A stretch of DNA of 64,000 nucleotides, taken from contig NZ_JAANTH010000002.1 in NCBI RefSeq assembly GCF_011734195.1, positions 930,001 through 994,000 of the forward strand, in the 5' to 3' direction. Position 1 is the first letter of the stretch; the number at the start of each line of letters is the position of its first letter. Under the pieces are notes generated by a model that did not search any database, was not told the DNA's origin, and worked only from the letters and a program-made list of their open reading frames with translations. The translations under genes were made by a program, and so were the position numbers. This DNA comes from Halobacterium sp. R2-5. GTDB lineage: Archaea; Halobacteriota; Halobacteria; Halobacteriales; Halobacteriaceae. This document shows positions 8,744 to 16,640 of this stretch, piece by piece.

Positions 8744-9906
8744 GACTGCTGGGCGACCCGCGTCCAGACGACGACGGCGCCGACGGCGGTGACGGCGGCG
8801 GCGAGCGTCCACGCGACGTCGTAGCTGAAGCCGTCGACGACGAACCCGAACAGCGGCGGCGCAGTGATTCCCCCGAGATTCAGCACTGTCTGGCCGCCCG
8901 CGGTGGCGGCGCCGACCTCGTCGTCGTCGACGATGGCGGTCATCGTGGCGTAGTAGACGCCCGGGAAGCCGAGGATGAACAGGCCGAGCAGCGCGAACGC
9001 GACGGCCGACGTCCACGGCGTGTTCGCGACGGTGACGCCGAGGAAGCAGACTGCGGCGAGGACGCCCTGCGCGGTCAGCACGAGCGCGGGGCCGCGGGCC
9101 GGCGCGCCGCCCATGCGGTCCGAGAGCGCGCCGCCGACGAGCCGGCCGACGCTCCCCGTGACCTGGACGCTCGCGAGCACGGCGCCCGCGAAGCCGGCGG
9201 CGACGGCGACCGACTCGGTCATGTGGAGGACGACGTAGCCGGTCGTCGTGAACACCGCGGCGCCGAGGAAGAGGCCGGCGACGACGAGGCCGCGGTACGC
9301 GGGGTCGTCCAGCAGGCCGCGGACGTCCGGCATCGAGAGCGTGCCGGAGCCCGTCGTCCCCTCGTAGCCGACGGCGAACGCGGCGGCGACGACGACGCCG
9401 ATGCCGGCGACGACGAGGAAGCCGGCGCGCCAGCCGAACCGGGTGGCGGCGATGCCGGTGACGAGGAGCGCGCCGAGTCCGGAGCCGCCGGTGACGCCCA
9501 CCTGCTTGACGTTCATCGCGAGGTTCCGGCTGCCTTCCGGGGAGACGGCGACGATGGCGCGGTTGGTCGCGGGCATCGCGGTGGCGTACGCGAACCCGAG
9601 CACGACCAGCGACGCGAGCAGCAGCGGGAACGAGGGGGCGAACGCGACGCCGACGCAGCCGACGGCCGTACCGAGGAGGCCGGCGATCATCACGGGGCGC
9701 TCGCCGTAGCCGTCGACGGCGGCACCCGTCCCGAACAGGAGGACGGTGTACCCGAGCATGATGGCGGTGATGGTGGTGCCGGTGACCGCCCTGGAGACGC
9801 CGAAATCGTTGCGCACGAACGCCGTCGACGCGAAGATAGCGTAGAACGCCAGACTCGCCGTGAACTGCCAGCCGGTCACGAGGCCGACGCCGCGCCACGA
9901 ACCCAT
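8740..9906 (-). CDS. Major facilitator superfamily transporter
   Basis: This 388-residue protein has about twelve hydrophobic segments and MFS loop motifs, such as 'GAAVDGYGERPVMIAG' after the second helix and 'GALSDRMGGAPARGP' in the second half. It is a secondary carrier in the cytoplasmic membrane; the substrate is unknown. It is convergent with the photolyase gene, their stop codons overlapping in CTAG, and divergent from sod. Confidence 0.82.
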   Translation of the reverse strand: MGSWRGVGLVTGWQFTASLAFYAIFASTAFVRNDFGVSRAVTGTTITAIMLGYTVLLFGTGAAVDGYGERPVMIAGLLGTAVGCVGVAFAPSFPLLLASLVVLGFAYATAMPATNRAIVAVSPEGSRNLAMNVKQVGVTGGSGLGALLVTGIAATRFGWRAGFLVVAGIGVVVAAAFAVGYEGTTGSGTLSMPDVRGLLDDPAYRGLVVAGLFLGAAVFTTTGYVVLHMTESVAVAAGFAGAVLASVQVTGSVGRLVGGALSDRMGGAPARGPALVLTAQGVLAAVCFLGVTVANTPWTSAVAFALLGLFILGFPGVYYATMTAIVDDDEVGAATAGGQTVLNLGGITAPPLFGFVVDGFSYDVAWTLAAAVTAVGAVVVWTRVAQQS

Positions 9907-10050
9907 ACATCACCCCGTCGTACGTCCCGACGTATGTGCCCATCGCTGCCCGCAGACGGCGGCTATTGCCGGTTTCCGTGTTAATTGTTGCCACGGACGC
10001 CACAAACGTTTAACACGAACCGCAACGATTGTTCTCACGGTGATAGCACA

Positions 10051-10653
10051 ATGAGTGACTACGAACTCCCACCGCTGCCGTACGACTACGACGCTCTCGA
10101 ACCGCACGTCTCCGAGCAGGTGCTGACGTGGCACCACGACACCCACCACCAGGGCTACGTCAACGGCTGGAACTCCGCCGAGGAGACCCTCCAGTCCAAC
10201 CGCGAGGACGGTGACTTCGCCTCCTCGTCGGGCGCCATCCGGAACGTCACGCACAACGGCTCCGGGCACATCCTGCACTCCATCTTCTGGAACAACATGA
10301 GCCCGAACGGCGGCGGCGAGCCCGAGGGCGACCTCCGGGAGCGCATCGAGGAGGACTTCGGCTCCTACGAAGCGTGGGAGGGTGAATTCCGCGCGGCCGC
10401 CTCCGCTGCCGGGGGCTGGGCGCTGCTCGTCTACGACAGCCACTCCGAGCAGCTCCGCAACGTCGTCGTCGACAAGCACGACCAGGGCGCCCTCTGGGGA
10501 TCCCACCCGATTCTGGCCCTCGACGTCTGGGAGCACTCCTACTACTACGACTACGGCCCCGACCGCGGCGACTTCGTCGACAACTTCTTCGAGGTCGTCG
10601 ACTGGGACGACGTCGCAGAGCGCTACGACGAAGCCGTCTCGCTGTTCGAGTAA
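10051..10653 (+). CDS. sod: Superoxide dismutase (Mn/Fe)
   Basis: This 200-residue cytoplasmic enzyme dismutates superoxide to peroxide and oxygen. Metal ligands appear in order: His in 'LTWHHDTHHQGYVNGWN' (about residue 27), His in 'SGHILHSIFW' (about 77), and Asp and His in 'LALDVWEHSYYYDYG' (about 160-165). I start at the ATG at 10051 ('MSDYELPPLPYDY'), the usual N-terminus; an in-frame ATG 66 bases upstream adds a basic, non-conserved leader. An AT-rich 'cgtttaacac' segment about 40 bases upstream may be the TATA box. Confidence 0.95.
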   Translation: MSDYELPPLPYDYDALEPHVSEQVLTWHHDTHHQGYVNGWNSAEETLQSNREDGDFASSSGAIRNVTHNGSGHILHSIFWNNMSPNGGGEPEGDLRERIEEDFGSYEAWEGEFRAAASAAGGWALLVYDSHSEQLRNVVVDKHDQGALWGSHPILALDVWEHSYYYDYGPDRGDFVDNFFEVVDWDDVAERYDEAVSLFE

Positions 10654-10667
10654 CGGGGTCCACCCAC

Positions 10668-10678
10668 CGGTTTTTCTT
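10668..10678 (+). terminator. T-run after sod
   Basis: A short T-rich stretch ('ggtttttcttc') follows the sod stop codon by about 17 bases. Oligo-T tracts end many archaeal transcripts. It also lies just beyond the 3' end of the convergent downstream gene. Confidence 0.35.
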
Positions 10679-10682
10679 CGCG

Positions 10683-11138
10683 CTACGCCTCCCCGGGAGC
10701 CACGGGTGCGAACGCCGAGACGCCGTGCTCGACGCCGAGGTCCTGGACCGTGTCAGTGAGCGCGCCGAAGTCGTAGCTCCTGCCGTCCGCGTCGACGCCG
10801 ACGAGCACACCGACCCGGCGGTCGTCGCCGACGAGGAACGTCCGGAACAGCTCCCACGTGTCGAACCCGCGGTGCGTGTACCGGAACTCGGAGTAGTGGA
10901 GGCGGTCGTAGGTCTCCCGCGTGACGAAGCCGTAGCGCTCGTTGTCGAGGTGTTTCTCCACCTCGACGTCCTCGATCTGCTCGGCGACGTCCTCGCGGAG
11001 GAACAGCGGCTGCTGGGAGTGCTCGTCGAGCACCCAGACGTCCCGGAGGCGTTCCCCGAGGGCGTCCCGGAGCGCCGCCACCAGCGCCGCCTTCCCGTCG
11101 TCGATACCCGACTGCGGCTGCGTGTCGTACGTTGTCAT
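10683..11138 (-). CDS. Conserved haloarchaeal protein (DUF7522-like)
   Basis: This 151-residue acidic protein has no membrane segment. It resembles a haloarchaea-specific family I recall as DUF7522, and shares its plan with the protein at 46501-46914: an N-terminal 'L..LGE.L' helix, a central 'RYTHRGFDTWELFRTFLVGDD'-type segment, and a C-terminal 'GVLVGVDADGRSYDFGALTDTV' strand-helix pair. The function is unknown. It is convergent with sod and divergent from the 89-residue gene. Confidence 0.75.
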   Translation of the reverse strand: MTTYDTQPQSGIDDGKAALVAALRDALGERLRDVWVLDEHSQQPLFLREDVAEQIEDVEVEKHLDNERYGFVTRETYDRLHYSEFRYTHRGFDTWELFRTFLVGDDRRVGVLVGVDADGRSYDFGALTDTVQDLGVEHGVSAFAPVAPGEA

Positions 11139-11239
11139 GCGACCGCGTACCGTGGGATGTGCGAGTCGCTCGGATAAGCGTTCCCCAATCGGCGACCGGC
11201 CACCGGGGGTTTTTTCGGCGCCACGCGCGCACGTCAGGT

Positions 11240-11509
11240 ATGCCCGTTCCGAAGGACGACTTCGACGCGCTCCACCCGTGCGACTTCTACACGCCCGCGG
11301 AGCTGCTCGACGACGACCGGATGTACACCGTCTACGAGATCGCCCGGCTCCTCCAGGACCTCGACGCCGACGAGGAACTCGACCCGGAGACGGAGAACGT
11401 CCTCCTCGACTGGGCGATCCCGTGGATCATGTTCCACAGCGAGGACCTCGTCGTCGCCGAACCCCGGGACGAGGAGGAGCCCGGCTACTACGGCGTCGCC
11501 GAAGCGTAA
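11240..11509 (+). CDS. Small conserved haloarchaeal protein (DUF5827-like)
   Basis: This is an 89-residue acidic protein ('MPVPKDDFDALHPCDFYTPAELL'). The ATG at 11240 is chosen because a T-rich promoter box lies 25-32 bases upstream and upstream in-frame residues are basic. The sequence fits a small haloarchaeal family I recall as DUF5827. It has no membrane helix and no recognisable catalytic motif. It lies head-to-head with the DUF7522-like gene and abuts the stop codon of the convergent metallo-hydrolase gene without overlap. The function is unknown. Confidence 0.72.
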   Translation: MPVPKDDFDALHPCDFYTPAELLDDDRMYTVYEIARLLQDLDADEELDPETENVLLDWAIPWIMFHSEDLVVAEPRDEEEPGYYGVAEA

Positions 11510-12088
11510 CTACCGCTGCCGGGCGGCCTGCGCCGCGAACTCGATGTTCTCCACCGCGTTGCTCGTGACGCTCGGGCCGTGGCCCGTGTGCATCACGTCG
11601 AGGTCGCCGTCCACGACGTCGAGCACGCGCTCGATGCTCTCGACGAGCGTCCCGCGGTCGCCGCCTTCGAGGTCCGTGCGGCCGAAGCTCCCGTTCGCGA
11701 ACACGAGGTCCGCGGCGAACAGCACGCCCGCGTCCCGCGAGTAGAAACACAGGTGGTGTGGCTCGTGGCCGGGCGTGTGCAGTGCCTCGTACTCGTCGTC
11801 GCCGATAGTGACGGTGTCGCCGTCCGCGAGTTCGTGGTCGATGCCGTCGTGGCTCGCGTCGAACCCCCACGCGTCCACGCCGAACGCATCTTTGATGTCG
11901 TCGAGGTTCCCGACGTGGTCCGGGTGCGGGTGCGTCACCAGCACCGCGTCCAGACTGTCGACGTGCTCCCTGAGCGCGCCGACGGCGTCGAAGTTCGCGC
12001 CCGGGTCGACGAGCACGGTGCGCTCGCCGCCCACGAGGAACGCGTTGCTCGTGAACGCCTGCACGCCAGCGGCGATGTTCGTGACCAT
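11510..12088 (-). CDS. Metallo-beta-lactamase fold hydrolase (glyoxalase II-like)
   Basis: This 192-residue compact MBL protein has the metal-binding motif 'THPHPDHVG' near residue 52 (an HxHxDH variant with proline between ligands), 'HTPGHEPHH' near residue 107, Asp in 'LFAADLVF' and a final His in 'MHTGHGPSV'. It probably hydrolyses a thioester or phosphoester; hydroxyacylglutathione hydrolase-like proteins of this size are common in haloarchaea. The substrate is uncertain because haloarchaea lack glutathione. It lies downstream of the cupin gene on the same strand. Confidence 0.82.
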   Translation of the reverse strand: MVTNIAAGVQAFTSNAFLVGGERTVLVDPGANFDAVGALREHVDSLDAVLVTHPHPDHVGNLDDIKDAFGVDAWGFDASHDGIDHELADGDTVTIGDDEYEALHTPGHEPHHLCFYSRDAGVLFAADLVFANGSFGRTDLEGGDRGTLVESIERVLDVVDGDLDVMHTGHGPSVTSNAVENIEFAAQAARQR

Positions 12089-12137
12089 GCGTCGCCTACG
12101 GCAGCCCGCACTTAGGCGTTGGCGGGACGATGCGAGC

Positions 12138-12482
12138 CTACGCGTCCCGCGGCGCGCCGACGAGCACGAGCTCGGAGTAGTGGTCGCGGTTCAGAATCTG
12201 GCGGCTCTCCTGGGAGTCGATTCGAATCGCCTCGCGTTCGCCCAGGGAGACCGTCTCCCCGTCGAACGCCACGTCCACGCCGCCCTCCGCGACGTAGTAC
12301 ACCTCCTCCTGGCCGTCGCCGCCGTGGTCGTGTTCCATCCCCTCGGCGTTCGGCTCCATCGTGAACACCGTGAACGCCACCTCGTCCGTGTCGAGAGCGT
12401 CCTTCATGCGGAACATCTCGGCGCGAGCGTCGTCTGGGAGCGGCGATTCCGCGTCGGCGATCGTCCCCTTCTGGTAGGGCAT
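12138..12482 (-). CDS. Cupin-domain protein
   Basis: This 114-residue single-cupin protein begins 'MPYQKGTIADAESPLPDD'. The beta-barrel motif 'MEHDHGGDGQEEVYYVAEG' near residue 50 supplies two His and a Glu as metal ligands. The second cupin motif is weak and lacks an obvious His. It could be a small-molecule isomerase, dioxygenase or binding protein. The start ATG is at 12480-12482. It is divergent from thyX. Confidence 0.8.
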   Translation of the reverse strand: MPYQKGTIADAESPLPDDARAEMFRMKDALDTDEVAFTVFTMEPNAEGMEHDHGGDGQEEVYYVAEGGVDVAFDGETVSLGEREAIRIDSQESRQILNRDHYSELVLVGAPRDA

Positions 12483-12569
12483 ACGAGACGGTTCGGCGGA
12501 CTCGCCCTTCTGATTACTGGCCGTTCGTTCGGAGCGCTTTTGTCCGCGGCGCGAGCATCCACGGCCAAC

Positions 12570-13313
12570 ATGCGAGTACGTCTCCTCGACGCGACCGACG
12601 ACCCCGAAGAGCTCATCTGCCGGGGCGCGCGCAACGACTACATGAGCGGCTGGGTCGCCGAACAGGACTTCCGGGAAGTGATGGACGGCGTCGAGGGCGA
12701 CGACGTAGAAGCCCAGAAAGCGAACTTCCTCGCGAAGCTCCTCAAACGCGGCCACTACGGGCCCTTCGAGCACCCGAGCGCGACGTTCGCCATCGAGGGG
12801 ATGAGCCGCTCCTGTATGGCCCAGCTCACCCGCCACCGCCACGCGAGCTTCGACGTGCAGTCGATGCGCTACGTCGCCTTCGACGACGTCGACCCCGCGG
12901 ACGTCGAGGACGGAGAGATGGTCGTCACGCCGCCGTCGGCGACCGACCCGGACTGGATCGGCCGCAACCAGAAGAACGCCGACGTCGACGACGAGACGGT
13001 CGAGAAACGCGAGGAAGTCTTCCGGAAGTCGGTCCGCCAGTCCGTCGAGGACTACCAGGAACTCCTCGACCTCGGCATGCCGCCCGAGGACGCGCGCTTC
13101 GTCCTCCCCATCGGCACCGAAGTGAACGTCGTCGTCACCCTGAACCCGCGCTCGCTGATGCACATCGCGGACATGCGCGCCGCCGCCGACGCCCAGTGGG
13201 AGATCCGTGACCTCACCGAGCAGCTGCTCGACCTCGCAGCCGAGTGGTGCCCGCACACCTTCGACTACTACGAGGCCGAGATGAAACACCGGAAGAACCG
13301 CCTCGCGCCCTGA
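12570..13313 (+). CDS. thyX: Flavin-dependent thymidylate synthase ThyX
   Basis: This 247-residue enzyme makes dTMP from dUMP using methylene-tetrahydrofolate, FAD and NADPH. The hallmark 'RHRHASFDVQSMRY' near residue 88 corresponds to the ThyX motif RHRxxSxNxxSxR, with the Asn position changed to Asp. 'FEHPSATFAIEGMSRSCMAQL' precedes it and 'LPIGTEVNVVVTLNPRSLMH' lies in the C-terminal half. I start at the ATG at 12570, where the domain begins; a T-rich box lies about 30 bases upstream. It depends functionally on the folate made by the folP/mptE pathway upstream. Confidence 0.92.
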   Translation: MRVRLLDATDDPEELICRGARNDYMSGWVAEQDFREVMDGVEGDDVEAQKANFLAKLLKRGHYGPFEHPSATFAIEGMSRSCMAQLTRHRHASFDVQSMRYVAFDDVDPADVEDGEMVVTPPSATDPDWIGRNQKNADVDDETVEKREEVFRKSVRQSVEDYQELLDLGMPPEDARFVLPIGTEVNVVVTLNPRSLMHIADMRAAADAQWEIRDLTEQLLDLAAEWCPHTFDYYEAEMKHRKNRLAP

Positions 13314-13371
13314 CGCCCGCTGGTGGAACGCGGCCTCCGCTACGACGTGGCACACCGCTCCCGAGACGAAA

Positions 13372-13380
13372 CCGTTATTT
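13372..13380 (+). promoter_or_regulatory. TATA box of tRNA-Glu
   Basis: The segment 'ccgttattt' lies 30-38 bases before the first base of the tRNA and is preceded by 'gacgaaa', which resembles a BRE. This is the normal archaeal tRNA promoter layout. Confidence 0.5.
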
Positions 13381-13409
13381 GTACCCCTCGGCTACGAAAG
13401 AGTGGACGC

Positions 13410-13484
13410 GCTCCGTTGGTGTAGTCCGGCCAATCATCTTGCCCTCTCACGGCAAGGACTAGGGTTCAAATCCCTGACGGAGCA
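13410..13484 (+). tRNA. tRNA-Glu (anticodon CTC)
   Basis: The acceptor stem pairs GCTCCGT (13410-13416) with ACGGAGC (13477-13483), followed by discriminator A at 13484. The anticodon stem pairs TTGCC (13439-13443) with GGCAA (13451-13455) around the loop CTCTCAC, giving anticodon CTC at 13446-13448. The T-arm contains 'GGTTCAAATCC'. CCA is not encoded. It marks the border between the core-like left part and the mixed region to its right. Confidence 0.93.
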
Positions 13485-13665
13485 TTCCAACTTCCTGCCG
13501 TCCGGTAGTTCTCTCCCGTAGCCGAGGGTGTATTTCCCGAGCGTCTCGGCCTGTTTGCTGCCTCGTATCCGCGTGAAACTGCGGATTGGCGCCGAAGGTG
13601 TCCTCTCTGGCTCGTTACCACATCTCGACAAAACGCCAGGTCTATGCGAGTTACTTCGAGGGTAG

Positions 13666-13917
13666 TTACTCTGCGTTTTGCGGGCCGGCCGCGGAGTCAG
13701 ACTCTGATTCGGTATCTGCTGACTCACCTGGTGACGTCATCTCCTTCAGTTCGTTCTCGACTTCAGAGCGACCTTTCTGGAATTCGCCAGTTGCTTTCCC
13801 CGATGAACGTGCGAGCTCTGGCAGTTTCTGAGCGCCGAACAGGAGGATGATGACCCCGGCGATGATGGCGAGTTCGACGCCACCGAGACCGCCGAGAAAC
13901 AGCGGGAGTGTCCTCAG
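13666..13917 (-). CDS. tatA: Twin-arginine translocase TatA, no standard start codon
   Basis: The frame encodes a clear TatA/E-type protein: a short N-terminal 'LPLFLGGLGG', a single hydrophobic helix 'VELAIIAGVIILLFG', the hinge 'AQKLPELARSSGKATGEF' and an acidic tail ending 'DSAAGPQNAE'. No ATG, GTG or TTG occurs in frame near the N-terminus; the nearest is far upstream, inside the Lrp gene region. I give the CTG at 13915-13917 as a provisional start (83 residues). A GTG at 13945 opens a different frame, so a single-base frameshift is an alternative. It lies about 70 bases downstream of the Lrp-type gene. Tat substrates are predicted in this window. Confidence 0.75.
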   Translation of the reverse strand: MRTLPLFLGGLGGVELAIIAGVIILLFGAQKLPELARSSGKATGEFQKGRSEVENELKEMTSPGESADTESESDSAAGPQNAE

Positions 13918-13988
13918 GAACGTGGAAGTTGTCCGATTGAAACACGCCTCTCGGGGCAGAGCGAGGTCACGAAGCGCTCGATCAGAGG

Positions 13989-14477
13989 CTACTCGTCGAC
14001 GAGCGCGTCGACGAGCGTGTCGTACTCGAAGTCGTTGATGGGGTGGGATTCGTCTTTCACTCGGGTGATGGCGAATCGGGAACTCGTCCGCGTGATCTCG
14101 TCGATCGCCTCGTAGTCCCCGATGAGCGATTCGGCCATCTCCCGATCGACGACGTGGGTGATGACGATGAAGTCTGTATCGCCGATCGTGAAGTACACCT
14201 GATTGACGCCCTCGATGTCGGCGATCTTCTCGCCGACCGTCTCGTGGTAGTCTTCGCCGAACTCCGCGTACACCTCCGTGATGAGCGTGATCGACAGTCC
14301 CAGCTCGGCGAGATCCATGTCCGACAGGTCGTTTTTCAGAACGCCGTCCTCTCGGAGCTGGTTCAACCGATAGTGGACGGTGGACTTCGGGATGTCCGTG
14401 TGTTGCTCTATCTTCTCCGGACTGTTGGTGCCTTCCTCTGCAACCGTCGTCAGAATCTGGATGTCTTTTTCGTCCAT
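13989..14477 (-). CDS. Lrp/AsnC family transcriptional regulator
   Basis: This 162-residue protein has an N-terminal AsnC-type helix-turn-helix ('DEKDIQILTTVAEEG', 'IPKSTVHYRLNQLREDGVL') and a C-terminal RAM-like ligand domain ('GVNQVYFTIGDTDFIVITHV'). Such proteins sense amino acids and form dimers to octamers. The promoter carries 'gatatatct' at about 14533-14541 and, immediately upstream, the GAAC-N3-GTTC element also found at the aminotransferase promoter. This suggests autoregulation and control of that gene. The start is the ATG at 14475-14477. Confidence 0.88.
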   Translation of the reverse strand: MDEKDIQILTTVAEEGTNSPEKIEQHTDIPKSTVHYRLNQLREDGVLKNDLSDMDLAELGLSITLITEVYAEFGEDYHETVGEKIADIEGVNQVYFTIGDTDFIVITHVVDREMAESLIGDYEAIDEITRTSSRFAITRVKDESHPINDFEYDTLVDALVDE

Positions 14478-14551
14478 GGATTCCCTCGTGTTTCGAACTG
14501 TATCGAGTGTGAGAAACTACCAACCAATCACAGATATATCTTTACTATTTT

Positions 14552-14563
14552 CGAACTACGTTC
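14552..14563. promoter_or_regulatory. Candidate Lrp operator at its own promoter
   Basis: The sequence CGAACTACGTTC contains the dyad GAAC-TAC-GTTC. It is the exact reverse complement of 16136-16147 upstream of the class III aminotransferase. It lies just upstream of the TATA-like 'gatatatct' (minus strand), a position suited to an activator or an autoregulating Lrp protein. Confidence 0.5.
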
Positions 14564-14734
14564 AGAAAAACATCCGAATATGGGAGGGTAGTCAAACACG
14601 ACCGGCGCGGGCCCGACTGAGAGGGCGACGACTCCCCTGCGAAAACCACCCGCTCGTGGGATGGAGCAGTCCACTATGCGGACCTCTGTCTGTTGTGGAG
14701 AGGACGTTGCAGCCGACGTAAAAAGAAGCCGCGG

Positions 14735-16057
14735 TCAGCGAGTCTCCTCGTCGAGCGCGTCCTCGATCGCGGTGACGGTGCGTTCGAGTTGGTCTCGGGA
14801 AATCGAGAGCGGGGGCTGGAAGCGGAGGACGTTCGAGTAGAACCCGCCGACGCCCATCACAATCCCGTCCTCCCGGAGCTGCTCGCCGACGCGTTTTGCG
14901 AGTTTGGCGTCCGGTGCCGGCGCGACGTTCATCGGACCGTCCCCCGACGGGTCGACCAATTCGACGCCCTGCATCAGCCCGAGCCCCCGGGTGTCGCCGA
15001 CGACGTCGTAGGCGGCTTCGAGCTCGGCTAGCCGGTCGTCGAGCCAGGCGCCCTGGTCGCGCGCGTTCGCGACGAGACCGTCCTGGAGCTCGCCGATGGT
15101 CGCCTGGGCTGCTGCGCAGGAGACCGGGTTCCCGCCGAACGTCGAGAGGTGGTCGCCGGACTCGAAGGCGTCGGCGATCTCCTCGCGGGCGGTAAACGCG
15201 CCGAGCGGGAGGCCGTTCGCGATGCCTTTCGCCTGCGGCATGATGTCCGGGACGACGTCGAAGTGGTCGCTCGCCCACATCTCGCCGGTCCGCCCGTAGC
15301 CCGTCTGTACCTCGTCGACGATCAGCAAGCCACCGTGCTCGTGGGTGATCTCCTGGATTCGTTCGAGCCAGCCCTCCGGCGGCACGATAATCCCGCCCTC
15401 GCCCATCACGGGCTCGACGATGACGCCGGCGAGGTCGCCGGACGTGTGCGTATCGATGATGTGTTCGAGCTGGTTCGCGCAGTCGGCCGTACAGGACTCA
15501 CCATCACAGCGTGGACACCGGTAGCTGTACGGCGGGGCGACGTGTGCGACGTCGTTCAGCGTCGGCGCCATCTCGTCCTTGTAGGCCTTGTTTCCGGTGA
15601 GCGAGAGGGAGCCGAGGGTTCGGCCGTGGAAGGACATCTCTAAGGCGATCACTTCCTTCGAGCCGGTGTACTTCCGAGCGAGTTTCACGGCGCCTTCGAC
15701 GGCTTCTGTCCCCGAATTCGCGAAGAACGTTTTCTGCAGGTCGCCGGGCGTTACTTCGGCTAGTTTCTCGGCGAGGTCCGCAGCCGGCTGGTGCGGGTGC
15801 AGGTACGTACAGCCGTGGACGAACTCGTCGAGTTGGTCTTTGGCAGCTTCGACGACGGCTTCCTCCCGGTGTCCAGCGTTAGTCACCGAGATGCCCGAGA
15901 AGACGTCGAGGTATTCGTTGCCGTCGAAGTCCTCGACGGTACAGCCTTCGGCCCGCTTGATGGGGACGTTGAGGCTCTTCCAGATCGGCATGAGGTACTG
16001 TTCGTACTGGTTCTCGATCGCCGCGTTGCCCACCGGCGAAGATTGCTCTTGGGTCAT
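14735..16057 (-). CDS. Class III aminotransferase (GABA/acetylornithine type)
   Basis: This is a 440-residue PLP enzyme. 'FFANSGTEAVEGAVKLARKYTG' (about residue 110) binds the cofactor phosphate, 'LLIVDEVQTGYGRTG' (about 245) supplies the ring-stacking Asp, and the Schiff-base lysine is in 'PQAKGIANGLPLGAF' (about 285). The C-terminal 'NVLRFQPPLSISRDQ' is typical of 4-aminobutyrate and related aminotransferases. An unusual cysteine cluster 'CPRCDGESCTADC' sits near residue 185. The exact donor is unknown; GABA, ornithine and beta-alanine are candidates. The shared upstream palindrome links it to the neighbouring Lrp regulator. Confidence 0.85.
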   Translation of the reverse strand: MTQEQSSPVGNAAIENQYEQYLMPIWKSLNVPIKRAEGCTVEDFDGNEYLDVFSGISVTNAGHREEAVVEAAKDQLDEFVHGCTYLHPHQPAADLAEKLAEVTPGDLQKTFFANSGTEAVEGAVKLARKYTGSKEVIALEMSFHGRTLGSLSLTGNKAYKDEMAPTLNDVAHVAPPYSYRCPRCDGESCTADCANQLEHIIDTHTSGDLAGVIVEPVMGEGGIIVPPEGWLERIQEITHEHGGLLIVDEVQTGYGRTGEMWASDHFDVVPDIMPQAKGIANGLPLGAFTAREEIADAFESGDHLSTFGGNPVSCAAAQATIGELQDGLVANARDQGAWLDDRLAELEAAYDVVGDTRGLGLMQGVELVDPSGDGPMNVAPAPDAKLAKRVGEQLREDGIVMGVGGFYSNVLRFQPPLSISRDQLERTVTAIEDALDEETR

Positions 16058-16122
16058 AGGCGCCTCTACATCGATGGATTAAATCCTATGCCTTAACACT
16101 TTCTCAGACTAAATTCGGTCTA

Positions 16123-16154
16123 TCTATAATAACGTGAACGTAGTTCGAACTACG
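16123..16154 (-). promoter_or_regulatory. Promoter and palindromic operator of the aminotransferase gene
   Basis: On the minus strand a TATA-like 'ttataga' (about 16123-16131) is preceded by a perfect 16-base palindrome CGTAGTTCGAACTACG at 16139-16154. The segment 16136-16147 is the reverse complement of the element at the Lrp promoter. The layout (operator directly upstream of TATA) is the same at both genes. Confidence 0.5.
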
Positions 16155-16361
16155 CGGCTCGGGAGGTGTATTCAGATATTAAAACGGCCCAGCGCGTGCT
16201 TTCCGAAATCGGTTCGAAGACGTTCCTCGACACGTAGAACGGCTTTCCCCGCACCAAACTGATGCATACACCGTATCGCCGACGGTTCGCGAGAATTCGT
16301 TCCGGATACGCGAGGAGTTCGTGGTGGCGCCGTCAGGAATTTTTGTATAGTGGAATGTGAT
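16155..16361. other. Intergenic stretch, no gene seen
   Basis: No convincing coding frame, RNA or repeat was recognised here. It separates the aminotransferase promoter from a stretch of decayed coding sequence. Confidence 0.4.
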
Positions 16362-16640
16362 TTACAAGTTCTCTTTCAGAGGTTCCGTGACCTTATCGAC
16401 AGCATCCCGCACAGGCGGCAGGCAGAACATCGCCTCGTCGTCGCCGTCGGGCAATCTGACCCGGCCGTTCGAGAAACGAGACTACTGCGGTCTCTCCGTC
16501 GAAGCAGTTGTAGCCGGCAGTCCGTGTCTTCGCTGCTGCACCGTGTCCAGGTCGCCAGACGGGGCGTCTCGGGCCGAGTTCGCAGGTCTCCTCTCGACAG
16601 CAGTGTCCTGCCGTTGCAGAGTTAGATTCCCCCGGAATGC
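16362..16640 (-). pseudogene. Decayed coding remnant, frameshifted
   Basis: Ending at a TAA at 16362-16364, one minus-strand frame reads as a normal acidic haloarchaeal C-terminus ('DGDDEAMFCLPPVRDAVD' then 'KVTEPLKENL'). It is closed by a stop about 40 codons upstream. A neighbouring frame continues it upstream with 'GYNCFDGETAVVSF' and a cysteine-rich 'CCREETCELG'. The two pieces join if one frameshift is assumed. The family is not recognised; an inactivated transposon or regulator gene is possible. Confidence 0.3.

Noticed and set aside
7789-9984. Long plus-strand frame of about 730 codons across photolyase and MFS genes
   Set aside because: It spans two real genes on opposite strands and has the Arg/Gly/Asp composition of a shadow frame.
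13457-13484. Duplicate of the tRNA-Glu 3' end as an att site
   Set aside because: I searched by eye for the T-arm and acceptor sequence elsewhere in the window and found no second copy.
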